The position numbers and the translations under genes were made by a program. Of a stretch of DNA of 27,398 nucleotides, positions 1 to 7,644 are shown one piece after another (position 1 is the stretch's first letter; each line of letters opens with the position of its first letter). Source of the DNA: an uncultured Candidatus Saccharibacteria bacterium (GTDB lineage Bacteria > Patescibacteriota > Saccharimonadia > Saccharimonadales > Saccharimonadaceae). The DNA lies in assembly GCA_938038145.1 (NCBI GenBank), contig CALHQU010000082.1, forward strand, positions 1-27,398, in the 5' to 3' direction. The notes beneath the pieces are model-generated. The model was not told the DNA's origin. It ran no database searches and worked only from the letters and a program-made list of their open reading frames with translations.

Positions 1-1
1 G

Positions 2-100
2 GGCCAATTAGTGGAGTATGGAACGCCACGGGTGTTGCTGAAAAAGAATGGCCTGTATGCTTATTTGTATAATCAACAAATGGGAGGTGAAGATGTCTAA
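2..100 (+). CDS. ABC exporter, C-terminal tail (5' partial)
   Basis: Frame 2 is open from the window edge to a TAA at 98-100 and gives 32 residues. They read like the end of an ABC exporter nucleotide-binding domain: a G-x-L-V-E-Y-G-T motif (the usual G-x-hydrophobic-E-x-G-T/S after the switch histidine), then a lysine-rich turn and GLYAYLYNQQ, matching the common 'G-x-Y-x-x-L-x-x-Q' ending. The next gene is an HlyD-type adaptor whose ATG at 93 overlaps this stop by 8 bases, the usual order of a type I secretion pair, which supports the call. Most of the protein lies outside the window, so the presence of a peptidase (C39-like) domain and the substrate cannot be judged. Confidence 0.75.
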   Translation, partial: GQLVEYGTPRVLLKKNGLYAYLYNQQMGGEDV

Positions 101-1448
101 GTTATCAGCGTATTGGCGATATCGAGATCGGCGCTTGCAATATGAATTTTTGCCAGCCGCTCAAGAGATTATTGAAACACCAGCCTCTCCGCTCGGACAT
201 ATTGTTATTTGGATAACAGTTTTATTGTTGGTGATTGCTGGAGCTTGGTTGTATTTTGGAAAGTTGGACGTGGTTGTTTCAGGTCAAGGGAAATTAGCAT
301 CGGAAAGCGGTACAAAAATTTTACAATCGTCAGTGTCAGGTACAATTGTTGATATAAAAGTACACGAAGGTCAGCACATTAAAAAAGGTGATATTGTGGT
401 TGAGTTAGATAAAAAAGTCGCTCAGCAGAATGTCGAATCGGTGGAGAAGACTTTAGCTATTGCTAAAATTGAGAGATCTATCGCAAAAGGAGTCTCGTCT
501 TCAATTGTCATGGATGATATCAATAAGTCAGGTTTAACAGAGGAGACTAAGCAAAGTTTGATTGAAAAAATGCATGCGCAAAATGATATATTGGAATCTA
601 GGAAGCTTCTTTCCTCAACAAATTTAACAAATCTTCAGAAGCAGTTTTCTCAATTGGATAGTGCGATTAAAAACCTGGATAATATGCTGGCTCAGAATAA
701 AGCCAAAGAGCAGGAAATCAACAAGTTAATTGAACGTGGAAATCCATTACAGCAAATGCATCTTCGTAGTGATCTTAATTCTGTAAGACAGAATATTGCT
801 TCTCTTGAATCGTCGTTATCTTCACAAAAGCAGCAGATGGTCCAGGTGGAGTCTGCAATAGATAATGCGAAAAATCAAGCCGCAGTGAGCTTAAATGAAC
901 TTCGGGTGAGTAATGCGGCTACTGCAATCTCTCAGGACAATAAAATTATTGAACTTGAAAATTCTCTGTCAAGAGCTAGGGTGGCATTAGAACAGACAAC
1001 AATTGTGGCGCCAGTTGACGGTACAGTATTGTCTTTAAAGACAAATACCATTGGTGGCGTGGTGTCGGCGACTCAAATAATTGCCGAGATTACGCCGCTT
1101 GAAGAGTCGCTTGTTGTGGAGGCGTCGCTACAAAGTAGGGATATTGGTTTTGTAAATGTTGGCCAACGAGTTGTTGTGAAAGTTGATGCATATTCGTTCC
1201 AGCGATATGGTTATTTGAGTGGGGTTGTTCAATCGATTAGCCCAGATGCGATAGTTAACGATAAATTGGGGTTAATATATCGGATTAGAGTTAAGCTTGA
1301 TAGTCTAAAAACCTCGAAAAATATTGAGCTGAAAATGATTCCAGGCATGAATTCTGTTGTGGAAATAACAACTGGAAATCGACGAGCCATTGAGTTTTTG
1401 CTTGATCCACTGATCTCGCATGTTGATGGTAGTTTGGAAGTTCGCTAG
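93..1448 (+). CDS. HlyD-family type I secretion adaptor (membrane fusion protein)
   Basis: Periplasmic-adaptor-type protein of 451 residues that would work with the ABC exporter just upstream. The ATG at 93 is preferred over one 15 codons upstream (48) because GGGAGGTG lies 4 bases before it and it overlaps the ABC stop. Visible order: basic N-terminus with FLPAAQEIIETPASPLG (residues 19-35), one membrane segment at about 36-55, a biotinyl-lipoyl half (about 70-106, HEGQHIKKGD), a long coiled-coil hairpin (about 110-310, rich in E, K, Q and L heptads), the second lipoyl half (APVDGTV), then a beta-barrel with DIGFVNVGQ and RYGYLSG (near 371). These are hallmarks of RTX/HlyD adaptors such as E. 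coli HlyD, which has the same 'FLPA..E..ETP' and 'DIGF.NVGQ...RYGYL' signatures from my knowledge of the family. That is unexpected in a monoderm lineage. The stop overlaps the stop of the convergent gene at CTAG (1445-1448). Confidence 0.88.
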   Translation: MSKLSAYWRYRDRRLQYEFLPAAQEIIETPASPLGHIVIWITVLLLVIAGAWLYFGKLDVVVSGQGKLASESGTKILQSSVSGTIVDIKVHEGQHIKKGDIVVELDKKVAQQNVESVEKTLAIAKIERSIAKGVSSSIVMDDINKSGLTEETKQSLIEKMHAQNDILESRKLLSSTNLTNLQKQFSQLDSAIKNLDNMLAQNKAKEQEINKLIERGNPLQQMHLRSDLNSVRQNIASLESSLSSQKQQMVQVESAIDNAKNQAAVSLNELRVSNAATAISQDNKIIELENSLSRARVALEQTTIVAPVDGTVLSLKTNTIGGVVSATQIIAEITPLEESLVVEASLQSRDIGFVNVGQRVVVKVDAYSFQRYGYLSGVVQSISPDAIVNDKLGLIYRIRVKLDSLKTSKNIELKMIPGMNSVVEITTGNRRAIEFLLDPLISHVDGSLEVR

Positions 1449-2848
1449 TTGCTGTAATTATCAAAATATCTTATTATCATTTCGCGTAGTAGTATATAAA
1501 GTTTTTCGAGTTGGCCGTCAATACGAACGAATTTAGTTTTTGGATCTTTTTCACCAATCTCTATCTGTGACACGGTGCTAGTAAGAATACCTAAGAGAAA
1601 TTCAACGTCATAACCTTCGCTATGCACAACTTGTTGTCGAGCCTTCTGTATTACTTTTAGCATTGTCTTATGATTTTCTATGCTTATTCCTAATTTTCCT
1701 AGGGCGATATTGAGAGACTGGTTGAAAGTTGGGCGAGTTAAAAGATGATAGACTGTATTGGTTGGCTTATTGTAGAATTTTTTAACATTATCGTTAATAT
1801 CACCGCTGAGCTGAATTAACTGAATAGCTTTTTCAATACTTTTAACTGTTTCATTTTTTGCCTTTCTATGCTGCTTTTTAAGTTCGTTTTCTGCGATTCC
1901 TTCTGCAAAACTTTGAAGGGCAAAAATTAGATTTGCAATATTCATATGAAATACATTTGAATTTGTATGAAAACGATAATCGATAATTCGCGTGAAAGCT
2001 AGCCCAATTTTACTATAAGACCCAAGAGTTTTTTGGCGGTTTGGGTTGATGAAAAAATGGGTCATTTTTATAAGAGTTAATGATTCCATGGAATCTTGTA
2101 GACTTATTGAGGGGCGGTATTTGGTTGGAGATACAGCTTCTAAAAAAGGATTCGCGAGATGCAGTGTTGCGATTCCGTGCAAATCCACTGATTGTATAGA
2201 GCAATGCGTATTGTCGAAGTGGCTAATCCAATATAATTGAAACGCGAGAAGTATTTTACCGATATCAGTTATCTGGAAAGATCCTTTTGTGCGAGAAAAG
2301 GTGTAATTGAGGTAGGGCTGAAGCCGAGATTTATCTGTACTGATTGTCATTTTATTTGTGCGGAGGATCGAATGGGTTGATGATATGGTGAGATTAATAT
2401 TTTTATAGGTAGCATAACATATTCTAGAAGTGACCGCCCTTTTAATAATTGTACTGGTAATATTTTTCATGTCGACATTGGTGATTGCGGTATCAGGTGC
2501 ATGTTCTGCGTTAATGAGAATATTTATTGTAGTTGATTTTCGAAGAATTGATTCTATGTCAGCGTTGACTGGCCATTTTAGGTAGGCGCGAACATCATAA
2601 GCGGGGGTGTAAACAGAGTTTTCGCTAAGCTGTTTGCGGTAAAATGCAAAAGGCGTTACGTATTGTGAGCGAGTTTTTATGACGATAAATAACTTATTGT
2701 ATGTGCCTGGGGTTGTTGTCGAAAGTTCTGCCTTAAGATGGTAATTGGCAGGGTCAAACTGACCAAATCCTTTAGCAACAATTTGCCTACCTACCACATC
2801 AAAATAATAGGCTTCACCAATTAAAATTTTGTCTTGAGGGTTTTGCAA
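1445..2848 (-). CDS. Unknown 467-aa protein with C-terminal HEPN-like domain
   Basis: I do not recognise this protein by sequence. It starts at TTG (2848): an in-frame TAG lies just upstream at 2861-2863, and AGGAA (minus strand, 2859-2855) sits 6 bases before the start. The N-terminal 200 or so residues look beta-rich. The last 170 or so look all-helical and hold ARQQVVHSEGY, an R-x4-H motif at R404/H409 within a helix, as in HEPN ribonuclease domains, followed by a final long helix (LYILLREMIIRYF). A beta-rich N-domain plus a C-terminal HEPN recalls the ApeA-like anti-phage architecture, but this is inference from layout, not a sequence match. The gene is AT-richer than the housekeeping genes, stands alone on its strand and abuts a secretion locus, so lateral acquisition is plausible. 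It could equally be a HEPN protein of another role. Confidence 0.6.
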   Translation of the reverse strand: MQNPQDKILIGEAYYFDVVGRQIVAKGFGQFDPANYHLKAELSTTTPGTYNKLFIVIKTRSQYVTPFAFYRKQLSENSVYTPAYDVRAYLKWPVNADIESILRKSTTINILINAEHAPDTAITNVDMKNITSTIIKRAVTSRICYATYKNINLTISSTHSILRTNKMTISTDKSRLQPYLNYTFSRTKGSFQITDIGKILLAFQLYWISHFDNTHCSIQSVDLHGIATLHLANPFLEAVSPTKYRPSISLQDSMESLTLIKMTHFFINPNRQKTLGSYSKIGLAFTRIIDYRFHTNSNVFHMNIANLIFALQSFAEGIAENELKKQHRKAKNETVKSIEKAIQLIQLSGDINDNVKKFYNKPTNTVYHLLTRPTFNQSLNIALGKLGISIENHKTMLKVIQKARQQVVHSEGYDVEFLLGILTSTVSQIEIGEKDPKTKFVRIDGQLEKLYILLREMIIRYFDNYSN

Positions 2849-2882
2849 GCTTATTTCCTGCTAATGATTACTGTCATATTAT

Positions 2883-2891
2883 ATTATATCA
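2883..2891 (-). promoter_or_regulatory. Extended -10 promoter of the HEPN-like gene
   Basis: The minus strand reads TGATATAAT from 2891 to 2883, an exact TGnTATAAT extended -10. The predicted transcription start is near 2876, giving a leader of about 28 bases that contains AGGAA before the TTG start. It is back to back with the pyk promoter: the two -10 boxes are only about 28 bases apart, so the divergent promoters probably interfere with each other. Confidence 0.6.
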
Positions 2892-2896
2892 AGCAT

Positions 2897-2925
2897 TTTT
2901 CATCACTGTTATTTCGTGGTATAAT
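2897..2925 (+). promoter_or_regulatory. pyk promoter, predicted leaderless
   Basis: TGGTATAAT (2917-2925) is an exact extended -10, with TTTTCA (2897-2902, 4 of 6 to TTGACA) at a 17-base spacing. Only 7 bases separate TATAAT from the pyk ATG at 2933. Transcription normally starts about 7 bases after the -10, so the mRNA should begin at or one base before the start codon, and no Shine-Dalgarno site is possible. Confidence 0.7.
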
Positions 2926-2932
2926 TTTAAAA

Positions 2933-4354
2933 ATGAGTGATAATATATTTAAACGAACAAAAATACTAGCAACAATTGGGCCAGCAACGTTCAGCCAAGA
3001 AAAGGTTTACCAATTGTTGGAGGCCGGCGTTAACGGCATCCGTATGAACTTTAGCCACGGCGCTAACGAGGAGCGAATTGAGCAGATCGATTGGGTGCGC
3101 ACAGCTAGTAAACAGTTGGGCAAGCCTGTCGCAATCCTACAAGATTTGCAAGGTCCGAAGATTCGCTTGGGCGTTTTGAAAGATAACATGCTGAATGTTA
3201 AGGTTGGCGATATGCTGGTCTTGGATTCAGAAATTACTGAGCATGACGGCAGCTTCAATTTGCCAGTGCAGTACAATTTGGCGGAGAAGATGAAAGTCGG
3301 TGAGCCACTTTACATGTTTGACGGCAAGATCAGGACGGTTGTGCGAGAAATTGTTAGCCCAACTGCAATTCGTGTAGAAGTTCAGAACGACGGTTTTTTG
3401 ATGAGCCGCAAGGGTTTGAATTTGCCAGACACAGATTTTGGCGGCGATATTCTTACTCAGAAAGATATTAACGATTTGGAATGGGGCGCGAACCAAGATT
3501 TTGATTACGTTGCGTTGAGTTTTATTCAAAAAGCTGATGACATTATTGATTTGCGTCGTCGATTGACAGACCTGGGTTCGACAGCCAATATTATTGCCAA
3601 GATTGAGACTAAATCTGCTGTTGATCCAGAGAATTTGGAGGAAATCGTTAAGGCTAGTGACGGTATTATGGTCGCTCGTGGTGACTTGGCGGTGGAAGCT
3701 GGTGCGGAAATTGTCCCAGTTGTACAGCGTCGAATTATTGCCTTGTGTCGTAAATATTGCAAGCTAGTAATCGTTGCAACACAAATGATGGGCAGTATGG
3801 TTGATAATCCAGAGCCAAGTCGCGCTGAAGTAAGCGACGTTGCCAATGCTGTAATCCAAGGCGCTGATGTAGTTATGCTGTCTGATGAGACTGCCAATGG
3901 TAAATATCCTGTTGAAACCGTTCGCGCGATGCGCAAGACTATTATCTACACTCAAGAACACAGTGAAGTAATGTTGGTAGAAAAGGCTGAAATGCGTGAA
4001 AAAACTGACGCGATTTTAAGCTACACGGCAGCTCAATTGGCAAGAAGAATTAAGGCTCGAGCTATTATTGCGGAAACGCACACTGGCGCTACTGCAATTA
4101 ACGTTGCCGCATATCGTCCAAACCTACCAATTGTTTGTGTAACCGAAGACGTGAAGACTGCGCAAAAGTTGGCACTAAGGTACGCCTCTCGTCCATATGT
4201 TCGACCAAACGACCCAAATGCAGCAACTAAGCTAGCTGACGAGTTGAAACAAGAAGGCTATTTCGGCACAGACCCAGTTACTGTTGTGCTTGTTAGTGGC
4301 CACAATCCGGAGCCAGGTAAAACTGACAATATCCAAGTCAAAACGTTGTCATAA
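2933..4354 (+). CDS. pyk: Pyruvate kinase
   Basis: Converts phosphoenolpyruvate and ADP to pyruvate and ATP in the cytoplasm, the last step of glycolysis. It has 473 residues, normal for the family. The open frame runs 33 codons further upstream, but the ATG at 2933 is chosen because the protein then begins MSDNIFKRTKILATIGPA, the family N-terminus, and because the promoter box lies inside the longer version. Visible motifs: TIGPA, GIRMNFSHG (substrate-binding Arg37 and Asn39), catalytic-lysine motif IIAKIET, GIMVARGDLAVE (metal and substrate site), and ATQMMGSMVDNPEPSRAEVS followed by DVANAV and MLSDETANGKYP. The usual MLE/MLS in 'ATQMLESM' is MMGSM here. The C-terminal 110 or so residues form the regulatory domain. 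It is followed 11 bases later by pgk with a Shine-Dalgarno site, so the two are co-transcribed. Confidence 0.97.
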   Translation: MSDNIFKRTKILATIGPATFSQEKVYQLLEAGVNGIRMNFSHGANEERIEQIDWVRTASKQLGKPVAILQDLQGPKIRLGVLKDNMLNVKVGDMLVLDSEITEHDGSFNLPVQYNLAEKMKVGEPLYMFDGKIRTVVREIVSPTAIRVEVQNDGFLMSRKGLNLPDTDFGGDILTQKDINDLEWGANQDFDYVALSFIQKADDIIDLRRRLTDLGSTANIIAKIETKSAVDPENLEEIVKASDGIMVARGDLAVEAGAEIVPVVQRRIIALCRKYCKLVIVATQMMGSMVDNPEPSRAEVSDVANAVIQGADVVMLSDETANGKYPVETVRAMRKTIIYTQEHSEVMLVEKAEMREKTDAILSYTAAQLARRIKARAIIAETHTGATAINVAAYRPNLPIVCVTEDVKTAQKLALRYASRPYVRPNDPNAATKLADELKQEGYFGTDPVTVVLVSGHNPEPGKTDNIQVKTLS

Positions 4355-4365
4355 GGAGAATTTGG

Positions 4366-5604
4366 GTGGGCAGAAAATTTCCGAAGCAAACAATTCGCGA
4401 TGTTGATCTACGTGGAAAAACTATTCTTCTGCGAGCAGATTATAATGTGCCACTAACAAAGCGTGGTCAGATTTCTGATGATCTAAGAATTCGCGCTTCG
4501 CTGCCCACGCTCCGATATTTATTGGAGCAGAATTGCAAGATTGTTATCATGTCTCATCTGGGGCGACCAAAAGGTAAGGATCTTAAATTTAGCTTGAAAG
4601 TTGTCGCAGATCACCTATCCAGGTTGCTGAGCCGTCCGGTGGAATTGCTGGATGATTGCGTTGGCGAAGCTGTTCATCAAGCTGTTCGCCGCGCGCCACG
4701 AGGCAGTATTCTCATGTTGGAGAATTTGCGCTTTTATGACGAGGAGGAAGCTGATGATTTAACATTTGCCAAGTCAATTCAGCGCGCTGTCCGAGCGGAT
4801 TATTTTGTGCAGGACGGATTTGCGGTCGCACACAGGGTACATGCCAGCACTCATGCGATTACGTTGTGTGTTCCAGGACTAGCGGGATTACTATTAGAAA
4901 AAGAATATGTAACTATCACTGAGGCGATGAATAAGCCAAAACGTCCGTTGGTTGCGGTTATTGGCGGCGCGAAAGTTAGCGATAAAATATTACTAATTAA
5001 GCGTCTGATTGAAAAGGCGGATCGGATTTTAATTGGCGGCGCTATGTCAAACACGTTTTTACATTGTCGTGGGTTTAATGTCGGCAAGAGTGTGTTTGAG
5101 CCAGGAATGGAAAAGGTTGTCGCGGAAATTTATGATTTGGCAGCGGCTAAGGTTGGCGTAGAGAATGTTGACGATTTTTTGGTATTGCCGATTGATGTGG
5201 CGGTTGCGCCAGAGATTTCTAAGGATTTTCCTCGCCAAGAAGTCAATGTTGGTAAGATAAAAAATTCAGATATGGCGCTGGATATCGGAAGTCAGACAAT
5301 TGAGAAATTCACGAAAATACTGGCTGATGCAAAGATGGTTATTTGGAATGGTCCGCTGGGCTATGCTGAGATTGATAATTTTGCAATCGGTTCAGCACGA
5401 GTAGCGCTAGCTATTGCCCAGAATAAAGGAGTAGTTTCAATAGTCGGCGGCGGAGATACAGCTGATTTTATATTGAAATGGGACGGGCATGACGGTGCCA
5501 ATTTTACCCATGTTTCCACTGGTGGCGGTGCTAGCATGGCCTTGATGGCTGGTAAAAAATTGCCTGGAATTGAAAGTTTACTAGACGCATACGGTTTGAG
5601 GTGA
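4366..5604 (+). CDS. pgk: Phosphoglycerate kinase
   Basis: Transfers phosphate between 1,3-bisphosphoglycerate and ADP to give ATP and 3-phosphoglycerate. It has 412 residues. The GTG start at 4366 is supported by AAGGAG 7 bases upstream; the upstream pyk stop rules out much extension. Motifs in order: RADYNVPL (23-30), SHLGRPKG (63-70), LENLRF (118-123), VQDGFAVAHRVHAST (148-162, with the phosphate-binding His-Arg), GGAKVSDK (200-207, nucleotide lysines), WNGPLGYAE, and the C-terminal GGGDT and VSTGGGAS. Small departures from the usual sequence are QDGFAVAHRVHAS in place of NDAFGTAHRAHAS. It sits between pyk and tpiA, so this is a lower-glycolysis operon without a local GAPDH gene. Confidence 0.97.
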   Translation: MGRKFPKQTIRDVDLRGKTILLRADYNVPLTKRGQISDDLRIRASLPTLRYLLEQNCKIVIMSHLGRPKGKDLKFSLKVVADHLSRLLSRPVELLDDCVGEAVHQAVRRAPRGSILMLENLRFYDEEEADDLTFAKSIQRAVRADYFVQDGFAVAHRVHASTHAITLCVPGLAGLLLEKEYVTITEAMNKPKRPLVAVIGGAKVSDKILLIKRLIEKADRILIGGAMSNTFLHCRGFNVGKSVFEPGMEKVVAEIYDLAAAKVGVENVDDFLVLPIDVAVAPEISKDFPRQEVNVGKIKNSDMALDIGSQTIEKFTKILADAKMVIWNGPLGYAEIDNFAIGSARVALAIAQNKGVVSIVGGGDTADFILKWDGHDGANFTHVSTGGGASMALMAGKKLPGIESLLDAYGLR

Positions 5605-5628
5605 TAAACTAAGCATAAGGATTATCTC

Positions 5629-6387
5629 ATGAGAAAAAAGTTAATCATTGGTAACTGGAAAATGAACTTCAATATGCAGGAGGCTAGCTTATATTTGCAT
5701 AAGCTAATGAATACACTACCTTCGCACAGGGATGTTGAAGTGGTGCTGGCGCCTACTATTCTGACACTGCAGAGTTTGAGTTTGCAAATTAATCGTCGGA
5801 TCGCCAAATTGGCAGCTCAGAATTGCTATTGGCGAGATTCGGGCGCGTACACAGGAGAAATTCCAGCGGCGCATCTTCGTGGAATTGCCGATTATGTATT
5901 GATTGGACATTCGGAGCGTCGCTATATTTTCATTGAAAGCGAAAAAGATATTCGACTTAAAGTTCAAGCGGCAATTCGAAATCGTATTCATCCGGTTCTA
6001 TGTGTAGGTGAGACGATTCAAGAAAAAACTCTTGGCGAAACGAAGGATGTTTTGGCTGATCAATTGACTAGCGGTCTGGCTAATGTGACGGCGGACGAGC
6101 TGGATGAAGTGGTTATTGCGTATGAGCCAGTTTGGGCGATCGGTACTGGCGACAGCGCTAAAGCATCTGATGTAAAAAAAGCTACACAGATGATTCGACG
6201 ACATATTTCTCATTTGTACGGTAAAAAAGCGGCGGAATCAGTTCGAGTTGTCTATGGTGGAAGTATTACTTCAATAAACGCCGCAGATTATTTGGCAATT
6301 GATGAACTTGATGGTTTATTAGTTGGTGCAGCCAGTTTGGATGCATATCAATTTAAGGAGATAATCTCGAAAGCACATAAAGGTTAA
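5629..6387 (+). CDS. tpiA: Triosephosphate isomerase
   Basis: Interconverts dihydroxyacetone phosphate and glyceraldehyde 3-phosphate. It has 252 residues, a normal single TIM-barrel length. The start is ATG 5629, with AAGGATT about 5 bases upstream (5617-5623). Catalytic residues are in place: Lys11 in GNWKMN, His94 in IGHSERR, and Glu166 in AYEPVWAIGTG, which leads into the flexible loop 6. The phosphate-binding YGGSI and DGLLVGAASL complete the barrel. It lies 24 bases after pgk and 14 bases before the next gene, so it belongs to the pyk-led transcription unit. Confidence 0.97.
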   Translation: MRKKLIIGNWKMNFNMQEASLYLHKLMNTLPSHRDVEVVLAPTILTLQSLSLQINRRIAKLAAQNCYWRDSGAYTGEIPAAHLRGIADYVLIGHSERRYIFIESEKDIRLKVQAAIRNRIHPVLCVGETIQEKTLGETKDVLADQLTSGLANVTADELDEVVIAYEPVWAIGTGDSAKASDVKKATQMIRRHISHLYGKKAAESVRVVYGGSITSINAADYLAIDELDGLLVGAASLDAYQFKEIISKAHKG

Positions 6388-6401
6388 AAAATAGGGGGCA
6401 T

Positions 6402-7640
6402 ATGACAGATATTGATTTTGATGAGTTGGATAGAGCGGTAAGCTCTCTTATGGATAAGCAGCGAGAAAAGGAAGCTCCAGTGGTGGCTAATGAAAATAAT
6501 AGCGAGGTTTCTGTGTCTGCGCCCGTAGAGGAAAAACCTGTATCAGAGAACTCTATTGGTACTAGTTTTGCACCTCCAGTAACTCCATTTACGCCTTCGT
6601 CTGTTGCTTCTACTCCTTTATCATCGATCTCTCAGCCTGAAGCAAAAAAAGAACCTTCTAGCGACAATACGATTCCTAAAGAGATTGATAATCCTACGAG
6701 CGAGAAAGTTACTAACGACTCAATAGCCAACAGAGCTCCTGGCGTGGCTGCTAGCGAAGTCAAAGCTGCGCCAGTAATCGCGAGACGCTCGACTGGCCGT
6801 TTCATGGATGTTGTTAGACCTTCATCTGTCAGCACTATCCAAAAACCTGCTACTCCCGCTCCATCTCGGACTGGCACGACAATTCAGCCTTCGCCTGATT
6901 TGGTGGACGTGATTAGCGCAAATAATAGGCATTCTGCGGTAAGAAAAGAAATGTCTGATATAGTTGCTCAATCAGATAATCTTAGTGACACCCCTGATCT
7001 TAAAGACGTGCATAATGAATCTACTTTTGCGAAAATTGAAGATGCGCCTGCTGAGGAATTGTCATTGACTGATAAGATAGCTCAATCATTAGCCGTAAGT
7101 AATAGCGAAGCTTCTGCTGCACCGATGACTACGCCGCTGGAGTCGCCGTTTATTGCTAATGTTGAAGTAGAGAAGCGACCGCTTGGCTCTGTTAGTCAAA
7201 CTGTGACTAATTCTGAGATGAATAGTGATGAAGATACGTCTATGTCTGCTGATTCTGAGGATGTAAAACTGGAACATCAATATAATACCAATTTATCTAA
7301 TTACAGCATGAGTGAAAATTCTTTGGGCGATGCACCCGACTCACCAATGGATTTGAGTCCAGAAATTATAGCAATTGAGGAGGCTGGCGTTCCTGAAGAT
7401 TCAGACGATAAAATGTCCACTGACATTGATAGTTCTTTGATTGAGTCTTCCGAATTATCCGAAAAAGAAACTATGGATTCTGAACCGGCACCGATGTTTG
7501 CCGCCGTATCTACAGAAGTAAAACCTTCAGTCGACAAGGAAAAGAAAAAATCTGGATTATTAATAGCGTTGCTTATTGTTCTATTTTTGGCAATTGGTAT
7601 GGCTGGCGGCGCTGTTTCGTACTTTTTGCTGATAAAATAG
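6402..7640 (+). CDS. Unknown tail-anchored acidic Ser/Thr/Pro-rich protein
   Basis: No family recognised. 412 residues; ATG 6402 follows a strong AGGGGG six bases upstream. Residues 1-380 or so are low-complexity, rich in Ser, Thr, Pro, Glu and Asp, and probably disordered. A short ordered-looking island, RRSTGRFMDVVRPSS (about 128-142), breaks this up and may be a docking motif. The C-terminus has a basic KEKKKSG, then one hydrophobic helix of about 25 residues (LLIALLIVLFLAIGMAGG) ending in SYFLLIK, so the protein is a C-tail-anchored membrane protein with its long arm most likely in the cytoplasm. It has no signal peptide. It is co-directional with tpiA and pcrA, and its last codons contain the pcrA promoter box. 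Function unknown; an adaptor or scaffold is one possibility. Confidence 0.85.
   Translation: MTDIDFDELDRAVSSLMDKQREKEAPVVANENNSEVSVSAPVEEKPVSENSIGTSFAPPVTPFTPSSVASTPLSSISQPEAKKEPSSDNTIPKEIDNPTSEKVTNDSIANRAPGVAASEVKAAPVIARRSTGRFMDVVRPSSVSTIQKPATPAPSRTGTTIQPSPDLVDVISANNRHSAVRKEMSDIVAQSDNLSDTPDLKDVHNESTFAKIEDAPAEELSLTDKIAQSLAVSNSEASAAPMTTPLESPFIANVEVEKRPLGSVSQTVTNSEMNSDEDTSMSADSEDVKLEHQYNTNLSNYSMSENSLGDAPDSPMDLSPEIIAIEEAGVPEDSDDKMSTDIDSSLIESSELSEKETMDSEPAPMFAAVSTEVKPSVDKEKKKSGLLIALLIVLFLAIGMAGGAVSYFLLIK
7630..7638 (+). promoter_or_regulatory. pcrA promoter, predicted leaderless
   Basis: TGATAAAAT (7630-7638) is an extended -10 with one deviation from TATAAT. It lies within the last codons of the tail-anchored protein gene, and its final T is the first base of that gene's TAG stop. 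Exactly 6 bases separate it from the pcrA ATG at 7645. No Shine-Dalgarno site precedes that ATG, which fits a leaderless start. Confidence 0.5.
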
Positions 7641-7644
7641 ATAT

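Noticed and set aside
68..73. TATAAT in the ABC exporter tail
   Set aside because: It has TG directly before it without the spacer base and encodes Tyr-Asn in a real gene. Other intragenic Tyr-Asn codons give the same string (for example in pgk, alaS and mltG).
48..92. Upstream ATG extending the HlyD protein by 15 residues
   Set aside because: It lies inside the ABC exporter tail and has no Shine-Dalgarno site; the ATG at 93 has GGGAGGTG and matches the family N-terminus.
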